A DNA stretch of 16,855 nt from an uncultured Porphyromonadaceae bacterium (GCA_900550025.1 URQP01000055.1:1-16855), one strand, 5' to 3'. Positions 1 through 8,848 are shown, counted from the stretch's first letter. Made by a program: numbers and translations. Notes: a model not told the origin generated them from the sequence alone.

Positions 1-15
1 GATACTTGTCAGAAA

Positions 16-1095
16 ATGAGACTGAAACTTAAGACACTTGATTTATATATTATCAAAAAGTTTCTTGGAACTTATATTTTTGCTATCTTATTGATATTGG
101 CCATAATAGTGATGTTCGATGTCAATGAAAAGATGGATCAGCTATTGAAAGCTCCGTTGAAAGCTACAATATTTGATTATTATGTGAATTTCTTGCCTTA
201 TATGGCAAATCAGTTCAGTCCATTATTTACTTTCATTGCCGTGATTTTCTTCACATCAAAAATGGCGGACAACTCGGAGATAATAGCCATTTTGTCAAGC
301 GGTGTGAGTTTCAAGCGTCTATTGGTGCCGTATATGGTATCCGCTGCTATCATTGCCGCATTTACGTTTACGCTTGATTCGGTGGTTATCCCTCCTGCCA
401 ATGTGAAGCGTATTGAATATCAGAATAAATATATCAAAGATAAAGGAGTGGATTATGGAGTGAATATACAGTTACAAGTCGCTCCGGGAGAAATAGCTTA
501 TATGTCGCGCTTTGACAACCGTATGAAGTCGGCATATAATTTCTTGTTGGAAAAATATGATGGGAAAGTCTTAAAATCAAGAATGACTGCATCGACAGCA
601 GTTTATGATACACTCTATCGCTGGACGGTGAAAAATTATATGATACGTGACTTTAACGGTATGCGGGAAGAAATATCAAAGGGGACACGCTTAGATACGA
701 TTATTCCTATTGAACCACGGGATTTCCTGATTGCTGAAAATGACCATGAGAAAATGACCACAAAAGATTTGAAAGAATACATCGAACGGCAAAAGGCGAG
801 GGGGGTAGCCAATATCAAGAGTTTTGAAATAGAATATGAACGGCGATTTGCCATGACAGCTGCAGCTTTTATTCTTACCATTATTGGTATGTCGTTGTCT
901 TCACGAAAAGTGAAAGGTGGAATGGGAATCAATATCGGTGTAGGATTGGTACTTAGCTTTTCGTACATATTGTTTATGACGGTTACTTCCACGTTTGCAA
1001 TATCCGGCTATACCTCGCCGAGAGTGGCTATGTGGATTCCTAATTTTATCTACTTGATAATAGGTATCATATTATATAGAAAAGCAGCTATTTGA
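16..1095 (+). CDS. LptF/LptG (YjgP/YjgQ) family permease
   Basis: This 359-residue inner-membrane protein resembles the LptF/LptG permeases, which work with LptB and LptC to extract lipopolysaccharide from the inner membrane and push it toward the outer membrane. The layout fits the family. An N-terminal amphipathic start (LDLYIIKKF) is followed by a first membrane helix at about residues 15-35, then two more between about 60 and 120 flanking a charged loop (KMADNSEIIAILSSG). A soluble periplasmic region of about 150 residues comes next, and three C-terminal helices follow from about 275 to the end. LptF and LptG cannot be told apart here, and many Bacteroidota carry unequal copy numbers. The reading frame is open upstream to the window edge, so the ATG at 16 is the likely but not the only possible start. 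A superoxide dismutase gene follows after 59 bp on the same strand, with no terminator seen between them. Confidence 0.9.
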   Translation: MRLKLKTLDLYIIKKFLGTYIFAILLILAIIVMFDVNEKMDQLLKAPLKATIFDYYVNFLPYMANQFSPLFTFIAVIFFTSKMADNSEIIAILSSGVSFKRLLVPYMVSAAIIAAFTFTLDSVVIPPANVKRIEYQNKYIKDKGVDYGVNIQLQVAPGEIAYMSRFDNRMKSAYNFLLEKYDGKVLKSRMTASTAVYDTLYRWTVKNYMIRDFNGMREEISKGTRLDTIIPIEPRDFLIAENDHEKMTTKDLKEYIERQKARGVANIKSFEIEYERRFAMTAAAFILTIIGMSLSSRKVKGGMGINIGVGLVLSFSYILFMTVTSTFAISGYTSPRVAMWIPNFIYLIIGIILYRKAAI

Positions 1096-1154
1096 CGCGG
1101 ACTGTGAACAATAGGGGAATGTAGCGTGTTTCTTCTATATAAAAATTTATAGTT

Positions 1155-1745
1155 ATGAAATATGAATTGCCAATATTGCCGTATGCACAGGATGCGTTAG
1201 CAAGAGTTTTAAGTGAGAAGACGTTAGATTTTCATTATGGGAAGCACGAACGCACTTATATTGAGAATTTGAATAAACTCATAGAAGGGACGGAATATGC
1301 CGATATGCCGTTGGAAGAAATCATACGGAAATCGGATGGCGCATTGTTTAACAATGCCGCGCAAGCATGGAATCATTTGTTTTATTTCTTTGCTTTGTCT
1401 CCAAATGCTTCATCAGAACCATTTGGGGTATTGGCAGAAGCTATAAACAGTCAATTTGGTTCTTTCGAAGCGTTCAAAGAAAAATTTGAAGCGGCAGGCG
1501 TCTCTTTGTTCGGCTCCGGATGGGTCTGGCTTTCTGTTGATTACAGTGGTAAACTATTGATAACGCAAGGAAAGAATGCCGAAACACCGCTCACGGTTGA
1601 AGGGCTTACGCCTTTACTTTGTTTTGATGTATGGGAACATGCTTATTATTTGGATTATCAGAACCGTCGTGCGGAATATCTTCACCGTTTATGGGATGTC
1701 GTTGATTGGGGTATAGTGAATGACAGGTATTGTAAACGGAATTAA
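1155..1745 (+). CDS. sodB: superoxide dismutase, Fe/Mn family
   Basis: This cytoplasmic enzyme converts superoxide into oxygen and hydrogen peroxide. Its 196 residues match the usual length of bacterial Fe/Mn SODs. The four metal ligands can be placed by comparison with E. coli SodB: His27, His74 (in NNAAQAWNH), Asp158 and His162 (in DVWEHAYY). Gln70 sits where iron-type and cambialistic enzymes carry their active-site glutamine, rather than the Gly found in strict manganese enzymes. The residue two before the Asp ligand, a known tuner of metal preference, is Cys156; this is unlike the Thr of E. coli SodB and the Gly of the Porphyromonas gingivalis enzyme. There is no signal peptide. The start follows an A/T-rich leader with no clear Shine-Dalgarno, as is normal in Bacteroidota. 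A strong hairpin lies just downstream. Assignment to the family is firm; which metal is used in the cell is not decided by sequence. Confidence 0.97.
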   Translation: MKYELPILPYAQDALARVLSEKTLDFHYGKHERTYIENLNKLIEGTEYADMPLEEIIRKSDGALFNNAAQAWNHLFYFFALSPNASSEPFGVLAEAINSQFGSFEAFKEKFEAAGVSLFGSGWVWLSVDYSGKLLITQGKNAETPLTVEGLTPLLCFDVWEHAYYLDYQNRRAEYLHRLWDVVDWGIVNDRYCKRN

Positions 1746-1763
1746 TTTTTATCTGGCATAAAT

Positions 1764-1808
1764 ATACAAAAAAACGGATGCCTTAATAGGGACATCCGTT
1801 TTTTGTAT
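1764..1808. terminator. bidirectional intrinsic terminator
   Basis: The arms AAAAAACGGATG (1769-1780) and CATCCGTTTTTT (1793-1804) pair perfectly over 12 bp with a 12-nt loop. The pairing extends by four base pairs to 1764/1808 past a single bulged A. The A-run on one side and T-run on the other let it terminate both the plus-strand sod transcript and the minus-strand glucan phosphorylase transcript, whose stop codon is 15 bp away. Confidence 0.88.
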
Positions 1809-1823
1809 TATGAAATTTATTAT

Positions 1824-4379
1824 TTAAAACCATTTCATATATGCAAAGCTCTGACGATGTGCAAGATTTTCGTTCTTCGGGAAGATACGGAATCCATAGT
1901 GGAACAAACCAGAAGAAGTGATGAAATCCTTTAATTGGTATGTCACAATGTTGCCTTCACGTGCAGATTCTTTGAATTCTATGCGGGAATGATATTTTTG
2001 CTCTCCTTTTTCGATTGAATAAATAACCAGTTCCACACCGATACTGTCTGCTAAACCGTTAGTGTCGATTTTGGTGGTTATCGTATATTCTTTCCCAAAA
2101 GTAGAACTATTGATTAATTCACTTGGAATATCAGTTTCAAGCACTTTAATGCCATCCCAATGGGCGATTACATTTTCTTTCCAAGCCACAAGCTCTTTGG
2201 CTTTTGCGTAATCGTTCTTCTTTAATTCTTTAGCATATTTGCTCTCCTTTACATAGAATCTGTCGAGATAATCGTTTATCATTCTCTGCATAGTGAATTT
2301 AGGGGCTATATATGCTATTGAATTTTTTATGTATTGAATCCATTCCGGAGAATATCCTTTTGAATTTTTAGCAAAGTACAAAGGAATTATCTCGTTTTCA
2401 AGCATAGAATAGATTGTTGCCGCATCAAGTTTATCCTGTTGTCCGTTATCGGCAAATGTCTGTTTATCAGTCAAAGCCCAACCGGCACCTTCACGATAGC
2501 CTTCATACCACCATCCGTCAAGGACAGAGAAGTTAAGCACTCCATTCATTTCGGCCTTCTCACCCGATGTACCTGATGCTTCAAGCGGGCGTGTTGGAGT
2601 GTTCAACCAGACATCGACTCCTGACACAAGACGTTTCGCCAGAGTCATGTCATAGTTTTCCAAGAAGATTATTTTACCAAGGAATTGCGGCATACGTGAA
2701 ATTTCAATTATGCGCTTTATCAATCCTTGACCGGCTCCGTCGGCAGGGTGTGCCTTGCCCGCAAAAACAAATTGAACAGGGAAATTTTCATTGTTCACTA
2801 TTTTTGCAAGACGGTCAAGATCTGTAAACAACAGATGGGCGCGCTTATATGTCGCGAAACGACGGGCGAATCCGATAATCAAAGCGTTAGGATTGATGCT
2901 GTCGATTATCGACATAATTTTCGACGGGTCTCCTTGATTTTTCAACCATGTTTCTTTAAACGTGCGTTTCACATAGTTGATGAATTTCATTTTAAGAGCC
3001 ATCCGGATATTCCAAATATCTTCTTCCTTGGCCTTAAGGATTGGAGCCCAAGTTTTCAAATCGGACTGATGGTCCATATATTCCAATCCGAATGTCTTTT
3101 CATAGAATTCCTTCCATTCAGAAGCGGCCCATGTAGGCATATGTACACCGTTTGTAACGTATGACACGTGTGATTCTTCAGGAGCGTAGCCTTTCCATAC
3201 GCCTTGGAACATTTTCTTGGAAACTTCTCCATGCAGCCAGCTTACGCCGTTAGATTCTTGACAAGTATTAAGTGCAAATACACTCATGGAGAATCTTTCG
3301 TTTGTGTCTGGGTTTTCACGTCCCATGTTCATCAAGTCGGACCAAGAAATTCCTAATTTGGCCGGGAATTCACCCATATATTTACCAAACAGACTTTCTT
3401 CGAAATAGTCGTGACCTGCCGGAACGGGAGTATGTACCGTATAAAGGCTTGATGCTTTTACCATTTCCAAAGCTACCTCAAAGCTAAGATGCTCGTTTTG
3501 TACATATTCCACAAGTCGTTGGAGGTTGAGCAGGGCGGCATGTCCTTCGTTGCAGTGGTACAGTTCTGTGTTGATGCCTAATGCGCGGAGCATAATGATA
3601 CCACCGATACCAAGAAGGTATTCCTGCTTAATACGGTTTTCCCAATCGCCTCCATAGAGCTGGTGGGTGATAGGTTTGTCGAATTCGGAGTTAAGGCTGT
3701 TGTCTGTATCAAGCAAATAAAGCTTTATGCGTCCTACATTCACTTGCCAGACATTGCAATAAATGTTCCTTCCCGGATATGGAACGGCAAGCACCATAGG
3801 TTGCCCGTTTGAGTCAAGTACAGGCTCTACAGGTATTTGGTTGAAATTTTGCGGCACATATTCAGCAATCTGCTGTCCATCCATCGATAGGGATTGGTTG
3901 AAATATCCATAGCGATAAAGGAATCCGACAGCAGTCATATTTACGCAAGAGTCAGATGCTTCCTTTATATAGTCTCCGGCGAGAATACCAAGACCTCCGG
4001 AATAAATCTTCAAAGCGTTGCACAGTCCGTATTCCATACTGAAATAAGAAATGGACGGGAGGTCTTTGCGCAGAGGCTTTTTCATATAATCTTTGAACGT
4101 CTTGTAAACGTACTTGATTCTATTTACCATAGAATCGTCGTTCATTATTTCTTTGCAACGTTCAAAACTTAATTTTTGCAGCAATAATACAGGGTTTTCT
4201 CCAGTCGACCGCCACAATTCGGGATCAAGGTCGTGGAATAAAGTTTTAGCTTCGCTGTTCCATGACCACCAAACGTTGTGCGACAATTCGTCGAGACACT
4301 TTAATTTAGCAGGCAATTCAGTATGGATTGTAAGATCTCTCCATACTGGGGCATTAGTGCTACTTACTTGTATTTTCAT
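1824..4379 (-). CDS. glgP: alpha-glucan (glycogen) phosphorylase, GT35
   Basis: The enzyme releases glucose-1-phosphate from glycogen or maltodextrin chain ends using phosphate and a pyridoxal-phosphate cofactor in the cytoplasm. The 851-residue protein has the N-terminal DUF3417 domain (about residues 15-110, with [10 protein letters not shown]) that marks the bacterial/archaeal phosphorylase subfamily typified by Thermotoga, not the E. coli GlgP/MalP type. The core has FSMEYGL, the glucan-site region [19 protein letters not shown], and the cofactor motif [14 protein letters not shown], in which Lys608 should carry pyridoxal phosphate. The gene starts 39 bp after the glycogen synthase stop codon, so the two are probably one transcript. 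Making and breaking enzymes would then be co-expressed, with control left to enzyme activity. Degradation ends at branch points, so a debranching enzyme is expected elsewhere. No frameshift or truncation is visible. Family assignment is firm; the preferred glucan length cannot be told from sequence. Confidence 0.95.
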   Translation of the reverse strand: MKIQVSSTNAPVWRDLTIHTELPAKLKCLDELSHNVWWSWNSEAKTLFHDLDPELWRSTGENPVLLLQKLSFERCKEIMNDDSMVNRIKYVYKTFKDYMKKPLRKDLPSISYFSMEYGLCNALKIYSGGLGILAGDYIKEASDSCVNMTAVGFLYRYGYFNQSLSMDGQQIAEYVPQNFNQIPVEPVLDSNGQPMVLAVPYPGRNIYCNVWQVNVGRIKLYLLDTDNSLNSEFDKPITHQLYGGDWENRIKQEYLLGIGGIIMLRALGINTELYHCNEGHAALLNLQRLVEYVQNEHLSFEVALEMVKASSLYTVHTPVPAGHDYFEESLFGKYMGEFPAKLGISWSDLMNMGRENPDTNERFSMSVFALNTCQESNGVSWLHGEVSKKMFQGVWKGYAPEESHVSYVTNGVHMPTWAASEWKEFYEKTFGLEYMDHQSDLKTWAPILKAKEEDIWNIRMALKMKFINYVKRTFKETWLKNQGDPSKIMSIIDSINPNALIIGFARRFATYKRAHLLFTDLDRLAKIVNNENFPVQFVFAGKAHPADGAGQGLIKRIIEISRMPQFLGKIIFLENYDMTLAKRLVSGVDVWLNTPTRPLEASGTSGEKAEMNGVLNFSVLDGWWYEGYREGAGWALTDKQTFADNGQQDKLDAATIYSMLENEIIPLYFAKNSKGYSPEWIQYIKNSIAYIAPKFTMQRMINDYLDRFYVKESKYAKELKKNDYAKAKELVAWKENVIAHWDGIKVLETDIPSELINSSTFGKEYTITTKIDTNGLADSIGVELVIYSIEKGEQKYHSRIEFKESAREGNIVTYQLKDFITSSGLFHYGFRIFPKNENLAHRQSFAYMKWF

Positions 4380-4440
4380 AATTTTGTTATTAAAAAATGG
4401 CGTGAGCCTGTTGTTATTCTAATTTTTAATTTTGTTATTA
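4380..4440. repeat. 13-bp direct repeat at the synthase/phosphorylase junction
   Basis: The 13-mer AATTTTGTTATTA occurs at 4380-4392, immediately upstream of the phosphorylase start codon, and again at 4428-4440, in the last codons of the glycogen synthase gene. The copies begin 48 bp apart. On the coding strand each reads TAATAACAAAATT. In DNA this rich in A/T it may be chance, or it may be a leader element; nothing else supports a function. Confidence 0.4.
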
Positions 4441-6086
4441 ATTGCAATTGTATATGCTTTCTCATAATAATTTATGAATACATTCCAATCGGCTTTTTTT
4501 GATGTGCTGATTGCCGCTTTGCTGATTTGTTTCAGCTTTGCCGGTTTTAGCTGCATTAGTTCATAAATTATGGTGGAAATATCCATCACAGCACTATAAT
4601 AATTGGAGTCAGTGCGTTTTATCACTTTCACTCCTGTTGTTTCAATATCGTTGCCGAACGACTCGAGTACCCATTGTCCGAATCCGGAAAGATTGGTTGT
4701 TATTGTAGGCACTCCGAATGCGATTCCTTCGTGTGGTGTATACCCCCAAGGTTCGTAATAGGACGCAAATACAGTGGCATCCATTCCGATAAGCAATTCA
4801 TAGTAGGTCTTGTTGAAGATACCGTCATTACCGTTTAGATAGCATGGTACATAGATGATGTTTACTTTGTCATAGCTTGCATTATGCATGCCAAGATATT
4901 GTATTCTGTTGTAGATTGTATCTTGGGAATAGTTATGCAATGTATGGGTTATGACAGGATCTTCAAGCGGCGGAATGACTGTTTTTTGATTTTTGTTTTC
5001 TATTATGTTTTGTAAATCTTTTCGTGGACCTGCCGACCATGCAGGAACCATTACGAATGCGATTGTCTCTTTTTCTATTTTTCCGGGATTACCGTTGCGA
5101 AGGTGGTTCACAGCATCCAAATACATATCCAGCCCCTTGTTGCGGAACTCATTGCGTCCGGAAGTGAGAAACATGAATGTGTCGTCAGAAAATCTTTTCC
5201 CGATTAACGATGAAGCTACGTTCAGGAGCGTACTCCGCGCATTTTTTCTTGCGATGTCAAAATTTTTCGCTTTAGGGACAAATGCCAGCTCAAATCCGTT
5301 CGGAGTTACTATATCCGGACGTTTTTCCAACAGTTGTTCGCATTCCCTTGCTGTTATTTCACTTACAGTGGTGAAACAATCCGCATTATGCGCGGCGGCT
5401 TTTTCCAATGAATGCTTTGATTGCATATTGAGTTCTGCCGCCATTTGGTCGCCATTATACCCTTTGAAATAATCGTAAAGTGGTTTGTTGTTTCCACAAA
5501 TACTTCGGCCTATGCTGGTTGCATGGGTCGTGAACACTGTCGCTATCTTGGGAGAATGTAGTTTCAAGTATAATAGTCCCATACCGGTGGTCCATTCGTC
5601 GAAATGAGCCACAATCTTATCATTCCGTTTTGCCAGATATGCAGCGCAACTGTCGATTACCATAGCCGCTGCAATTCCAAAAGCACAGCCTTCGTCATAG
5701 TCGCCGTAAGCATGTAGGGAATCTACTTTGAAATTTTCCCACATTTCTGTGTATACGGCATTTTTAATAGAATAGATTGACTCGAATTTTACAAGAATTG
5801 CAATAGGATTTCCGGGTATATTCCACCGACCTACACGTACTTTGATATTGTTAGGAAATTTTTTTGTGTCCATCCATTCTTTCAATATGGAATTGGATTC
5901 TTTGAAGAATGGAGACGGATTTTCCTTATCCCAGACATCCGGACCTATGAAAATGAGTTTGTCCCCTAATTGTTTGCCAAGGACTTTGGCTTTTGATGAA
6001 AGGACAGTATAGATTCCGCCTACTTTATTACAAACCTCCCAACTCGTTTCAAATAGTATGTCGGGCTTTATTATATTATCAGACAT
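4419..6086 (-). CDS. glycogen synthase, GT3 (eukaryotic-type)
   Basis: This enzyme elongates alpha-1,4-glucan chains from a nucleotide-sugar donor. It belongs to glycosyltransferase family GT3, the family of animal and yeast glycogen synthases, not to the usual bacterial GlgA family GT5. Visible hallmarks are FETSWEVCNKVGGIYTVL near the N-terminus, FTTHATSIGR around His188, GRNEFRNKG around residue 311, and EPWGYTPHE at 445-453. Glu445 and Glu453 have the E-x7-E spacing of the catalytic pair in yeast Gsy2. At 555 residues it is shorter than eukaryotic enzymes and lacks their phosphorylated tails. The helix that in yeast carries an arginine cluster for glucose-6-phosphate activation here reads KLKQISKAAISTSKKADW, with no arginine. 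GT3 enzymes of eukaryotes use UDP-glucose, which is the likely donor here, but this is inferred. It is the first gene of a pair with glucan phosphorylase and has its own promoter. No branching enzyme or ADP-glucose pyrophosphorylase is in the window. Confidence 0.93.
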   Translation of the reverse strand: MSDNIIKPDILFETSWEVCNKVGGIYTVLSSKAKVLGKQLGDKLIFIGPDVWDKENPSPFFKESNSILKEWMDTKKFPNNIKVRVGRWNIPGNPIAILVKFESIYSIKNAVYTEMWENFKVDSLHAYGDYDEGCAFGIAAAMVIDSCAAYLAKRNDKIVAHFDEWTTGMGLLYLKLHSPKIATVFTTHATSIGRSICGNNKPLYDYFKGYNGDQMAAELNMQSKHSLEKAAAHNADCFTTVSEITARECEQLLEKRPDIVTPNGFELAFVPKAKNFDIARKNARSTLLNVASSLIGKRFSDDTFMFLTSGRNEFRNKGLDMYLDAVNHLRNGNPGKIEKETIAFVMVPAWSAGPRKDLQNIIENKNQKTVIPPLEDPVITHTLHNYSQDTIYNRIQYLGMHNASYDKVNIIYVPCYLNGNDGIFNKTYYELLIGMDATVFASYYEPWGYTPHEGIAFGVPTITTNLSGFGQWVLESFGNDIETTGVKVIKRTDSNYYSAVMDISTIIYELMQLKPAKLKQISKAAISTSKKADWNVFINYYEKAYTIAINNKIKN

Positions 6087-6122
6087 ATAATTATCTCAAA
6101 TAATAACACTAAAATCAGACTG

Positions 6123-6154
6123 CAAAGGTATAATTATTTTTTTGAAAATCCTAA
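6123..6154 (-). promoter_or_regulatory. Bacteroidota-type promoter for glycogen synthase
   Basis: On the minus strand TACCTTTG (6130 to 6123) matches the TAnnTTTG -7 box. TTAG (6154 to 6151), one mismatch from the TTTG -33 box, lies 20 bp upstream. Transcription would start near 6115-6118, leaving a leader of about 30 nt before the ATG at 6086. It sits between the MFS terminator and the synthase gene, which supports separate transcription of the two. Confidence 0.7.
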
Positions 6155-6161
6155 TGATGTG

Positions 6162-6198
6162 AAAAACGCCGGTTGCATCAATAAAAAGACAACCGGCG
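6162..6198 (-). terminator. intrinsic terminator of the MFS gene
   Basis: Read on the minus strand, CGCCGGTTG (6198-6190) pairs with CAACCGGCG (6175-6167) in a 9-bp GC-rich stem with a 14-nt loop, followed by a run of five T. It lies 12 bp after the MFS stop codon and upstream of the glycogen synthase promoter, so it should end the transporter transcript. Confidence 0.88.
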
Positions 6199-6209
6199 CA
6201 AAAATCTGA

Positions 6210-7559
6210 TTATTTATTTTTTTCTTTTATTATTAATACGCATCCCGCACCTATAATCAAAAGAATTCCGGCAATGACAAGCATATTGACTTCAGGTGCA
6301 ACACATCCTTCCGGTGTGAATAACGATAAAATAGTGCCACCCAATGCTGCCGCAACTATTTGCGGGACACATATTGTCCCATTGAACAGCCCGAGATATG
6401 TCCCCATATGTCCGCCTGACAATGCGTTTGTCAGTATGGTGAATGGAAGCGCGAGCATTGCCGCCCATGCGCAACCAATCAACAAGAAAGATACGAACAG
6501 CATGTAAGGGTCGTGGACAAAATAGATGGAAATGAAGCCTATTCCGCCTAATAGCAGACTTACTATGTATGCAAGTTTGCGGTTCTTGAAAAAAGGGATA
6601 GCCATTGCCCACAGCACGGAGCCTATTGCCTGAACAGCAAAAACTACACCGACCCAGTTGGCAGCATTTTGATACTCTATTGATTTTGTGTCGAGTACAA
6701 TCCTGCCCATATTCTCAACTACAGGCGTATCAAATACATTAAGAGCTATCGAGCCGTTGGTATATGTCCACATAAACATAAATGCCGACCAGCAGAAGAA
6801 TTGCACCAGCCCTACAGTCCAAAACGCTGACGGAGCTTTGACAAGCAGCTTGAACACATTGGTTTTCTCTTTGTTTTCCTCGACAGTTATGCCGTGGTAT
6901 TCCGCATATTCTTTCGGTGGCCATTCCTTGACTTTTACGCTTGTGTAAATCACACATAGAATCAAGATAGCCGCGCCTATGTAGAATGAAAATATCACAG
7001 AGTCGGGTATTACTCCTTCCGGGGCTGTGTTTTTTATCCCAATCCAAGCAAGCACAAACGGGAACACGTATCCTACAAGGCTTCCGGCGTTGCATAGAAA
7101 ACTCTGGATGGAATAAGCCAATCCTTTTTGCTTTTCATTGACCATATCGCCTACAAGCATCTTGAAAGGCTGCATTGCCATATTAATTGATGTGTCGAGG
7201 AACATCAAAGCAATCAATCCGAAAATCATGGCAGCACCGATGCTCATTCCGAAACTTCCGGCATTAGGCAACATGCACATTACTATTATTGCTACCAATG
7301 CTCCAATGAACAGATATGGAATACGTCGGCCGAAGCGGCACCATGTCTTGTCACTTGCGACTCCTACTATTGGTTGTACAATTATTCCCATCAGAGGTGG
7401 AAGTATCCAAAAGTAACTAAGGTCGTGCGGATCAGCTCCGAGTGTCGAAAATATACGGCTGATGTTTGCACTTTGTAAAGCGTATGCTATTTGCACACCA
7501 AAAAATCCGAAGCTAAGATTCCATAGTTTCCAAAAACTTAAATCAGGTTTAGCTTTCAT
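6210..7559 (-). CDS. MFS sugar transporter, SLC45-like
   Basis: This is a 449-residue polytopic membrane protein of the major facilitator superfamily, in the branch that includes SLC45/plant sucrose carriers and bacterial maltose-type sugar importers. The N-terminus LSFWKLWNLSFGFFGVQIAYAL and the signature loop between helices 2 and 3, SDKTWCRFGRRIP (Asp70 to Arg79), are typical. About twelve hydrophobic segments can be traced, with a charged central loop around residues 210-235 (VKEWPPKEYAEYHG). The likely role is proton-linked uptake of a disaccharide or glucan fragment across the inner membrane; the sugar cannot be named from sequence. It precedes the glycogen synthase-phosphorylase pair on the same strand but is separated from it by a terminator and a second promoter, so it is a neighbour by theme rather than the same operon. 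It is complete, with an ATG start preceded by an A/T-rich leader. Confidence 0.9.
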   Translation of the reverse strand: MKAKPDLSFWKLWNLSFGFFGVQIAYALQSANISRIFSTLGADPHDLSYFWILPPLMGIIVQPIVGVASDKTWCRFGRRIPYLFIGALVAIIVMCMLPNAGSFGMSIGAAMIFGLIALMFLDTSINMAMQPFKMLVGDMVNEKQKGLAYSIQSFLCNAGSLVGYVFPFVLAWIGIKNTAPEGVIPDSVIFSFYIGAAILILCVIYTSVKVKEWPPKEYAEYHGITVEENKEKTNVFKLLVKAPSAFWTVGLVQFFCWSAFMFMWTYTNGSIALNVFDTPVVENMGRIVLDTKSIEYQNAANWVGVVFAVQAIGSVLWAMAIPFFKNRKLAYIVSLLLGGIGFISIYFVHDPYMLFVSFLLIGCAWAAMLALPFTILTNALSGGHMGTYLGLFNGTICVPQIVAAALGGTILSLFTPEGCVAPEVNMLVIAGILLIIGAGCVLIIKEKNK

Positions 7560-7628
7560 GCTTATTAAATTTTAATTTTAAAACAACAATAAATAAGTGA
7601 AGACACATAGTGCCTGTTAATTTTTTTG

Positions 7629-7636
7629 CAAAGATA
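7629..7636 (-). promoter_or_regulatory. probable -7 box for the MFS gene
   Basis: On the minus strand TATCTTTG fits the Bacteroidota TAnnTTTG -7 consensus, about 70 bp upstream of the transporter start. I see no good TTTG-like -33 element at 19-21 bp, so activity may need an activator or the call may be wrong. The leader would be about 60-65 nt. Confidence 0.5.
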
Positions 7637-7724
7637 GTTTTTTATCTTGTTCGGTATTAATGTGATTTCGGAATTTTATGTTTTTTTACATTTATCTGCC
7701 GGTGTTATGAATGATGTATTATAG

Positions 7725-7755
7725 TTGGTTGGGTGTCTATATTATTGTAACTTTG
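7725..7755 (+). promoter_or_regulatory. Bacteroidota-type promoter for the yeiH-helicase-nspC operon
   Basis: TAACTTTG (7748-7755) is a perfect match to the TAnnTTTG -7 box, and TTGG (7725-7728) lies 19 bp upstream in the -33 position. Transcription would begin near 7760, leaving a leader of about 18 nt before the ATG at 7779. This argues against the alternative TTG start at 7770. It is the only clear promoter for the four genes that follow. Confidence 0.8.
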
Positions 7756-7778
7756 CACTAAGAAATTAATTGATATAT

Positions 7779-8843
7779 ATGTTTGAAAAAGGAACTCGTG
7801 GCAATACGCTGCATGGAATTTTGTTGATAGCCCTGTTTTCGTTTGCTGCTTTTTATATTGCTGAAATTCCGTTTGTGAAGAAATTGTCGTTTAGTCCGCT
7901 GATTGTCGGTATAATACTTGGGATGCTTTATGCCAATAGCTTGAGGAATAAGCTTCCTGAAACATGGGTTCCGGGAATTAAATTTTGTACCAAACAGATT
8001 CTTCGTGCCGGAATTGTATTATATGGTTTCCGTCTGACATTGACTCAAGTTGTGGAAGTGGGGTTGCCGGCTGTTGTAATAGATTCGATAGTTGTAACCG
8101 GTACGATATTTCTCGGAATATGGTTTGGCAAGTTGCTTAAAATGGATAAAGACACAGCGTTGATGACTGCTACCGGCAGTTCTATTTGTGGAGCGGCTGC
8201 CGTATTGGGCGCAGAGCCTGTGGTAAGATGTGAAAGCCATAAGACCGCAATAGCAGTCTCTACCGTTGTTATATTCGGTACAATTTCAATGTTTCTTTAT
8301 CCTGTTATGTATCGTTCCGGATTGCTTGATGGTTTGAGCAATATGGAGGTTGCTGTATATACGGGAGGCACATTGCATGAAGTGGCGCATGTGGCAGGAG
8401 CCGGTAACGCTATGGACCCTACCGATTCGCTCGGAATTGCAGGTACTGCCACGATAACGAAGATGATACGTGTGATGATGTTGGCTCCTGTTCTGGTTGT
8501 TATGGGGTTGGCTTTGTCGGGGCGTAAAAACGGGAAAGGCGGGAAAGGAAAAATAACGGTTCCTTGGTTTGCCTTTGCATTTATTGGTGTCATTTGTATT
8601 AATTCTCTTTTACAATATGTATTCGGAGTCGACAGCGTAAAAGACATACCTTTAAATGGGACGATAGAATATGTCGATACGTTTATGCTTACGATGGCGA
8701 TGACAGCTTTAGGTACCGATACAAGTATCGATAAGTTTAAGAAGGCTGGAGCCAAGCCGTTCGTATTGGCTCTGTTATTGTATTTATGGCTTGTGATTGG
8801 CGGATATTTGCTTGTGAAGTATCTTGTCCCGGCACTTGTCTGA
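7779..8843 (+). CDS. YeiH-family (UPF0324) putative anion exporter
   Basis: This 354-residue protein has about ten hydrophobic segments and belongs to the YeiH/UPF0324 family, often labelled putative sulfate exporter although the substrate is not well established. Recognisable family features are the glycine/cysteine segment ATGSSICGAAAVLGAEPVV (about residues 130-148), the TGGTLHEVAHVAGAG segment (about residues 192-206), and a late MAMTALGTDTS stretch. I chose the ATG at 7779 because an in-frame TTG nine bases earlier would leave a leader of under 12 nt. It is the first gene of a four-gene run; the helicase gene starts 5 bp after its stop. The neighbours do not point to a substrate. The protein sits in the inner membrane. 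No defect is visible. Confidence 0.9.
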   Translation: MFEKGTRGNTLHGILLIALFSFAAFYIAEIPFVKKLSFSPLIVGIILGMLYANSLRNKLPETWVPGIKFCTKQILRAGIVLYGFRLTLTQVVEVGLPAVVIDSIVVTGTIFLGIWFGKLLKMDKDTALMTATGSSICGAAAVLGAEPVVRCESHKTAIAVSTVVIFGTISMFLYPVMYRSGLLDGLSNMEVAVYTGGTLHEVAHVAGAGNAMDPTDSLGIAGTATITKMIRVMMLAPVLVVMGLALSGRKNGKGGKGKITVPWFAFAFIGVICINSLLQYVFGVDSVKDIPLNGTIEYVDTFMLTMAMTALGTDTSIDKFKKAGAKPFVLALLLYLWLVIGGYLLVKYLVPALV

Positions 8844-8848
8844 ATTAA

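Noticed and set aside
1..32. Possible tail of an upstream plus-strand gene
   Set aside because: Two frames give a stop shortly after the window start (TGA at 17-19, overlapping the permease ATG, and TAA at 30-32). With so few codons neither can be supported as a coding end, and the permease frame itself is also open to the edge.
636..992. 118-codon minus-strand open frame inside the permease gene
   Set aside because: It lies wholly within the well-supported permease, has no recognisable domain and reads as an antisense shadow.
2727..3164. 145-codon plus-strand open frame inside the glucan phosphorylase gene
   Set aside because: It is opposite a strongly conserved GT35 enzyme, with no family motif and no promoter or start context.
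7770..7778. TTG start for the YeiH protein
   Set aside because: It adds only three residues and would sit within about 12 nt of the predicted transcription start; the ATG at 7779 is better placed.
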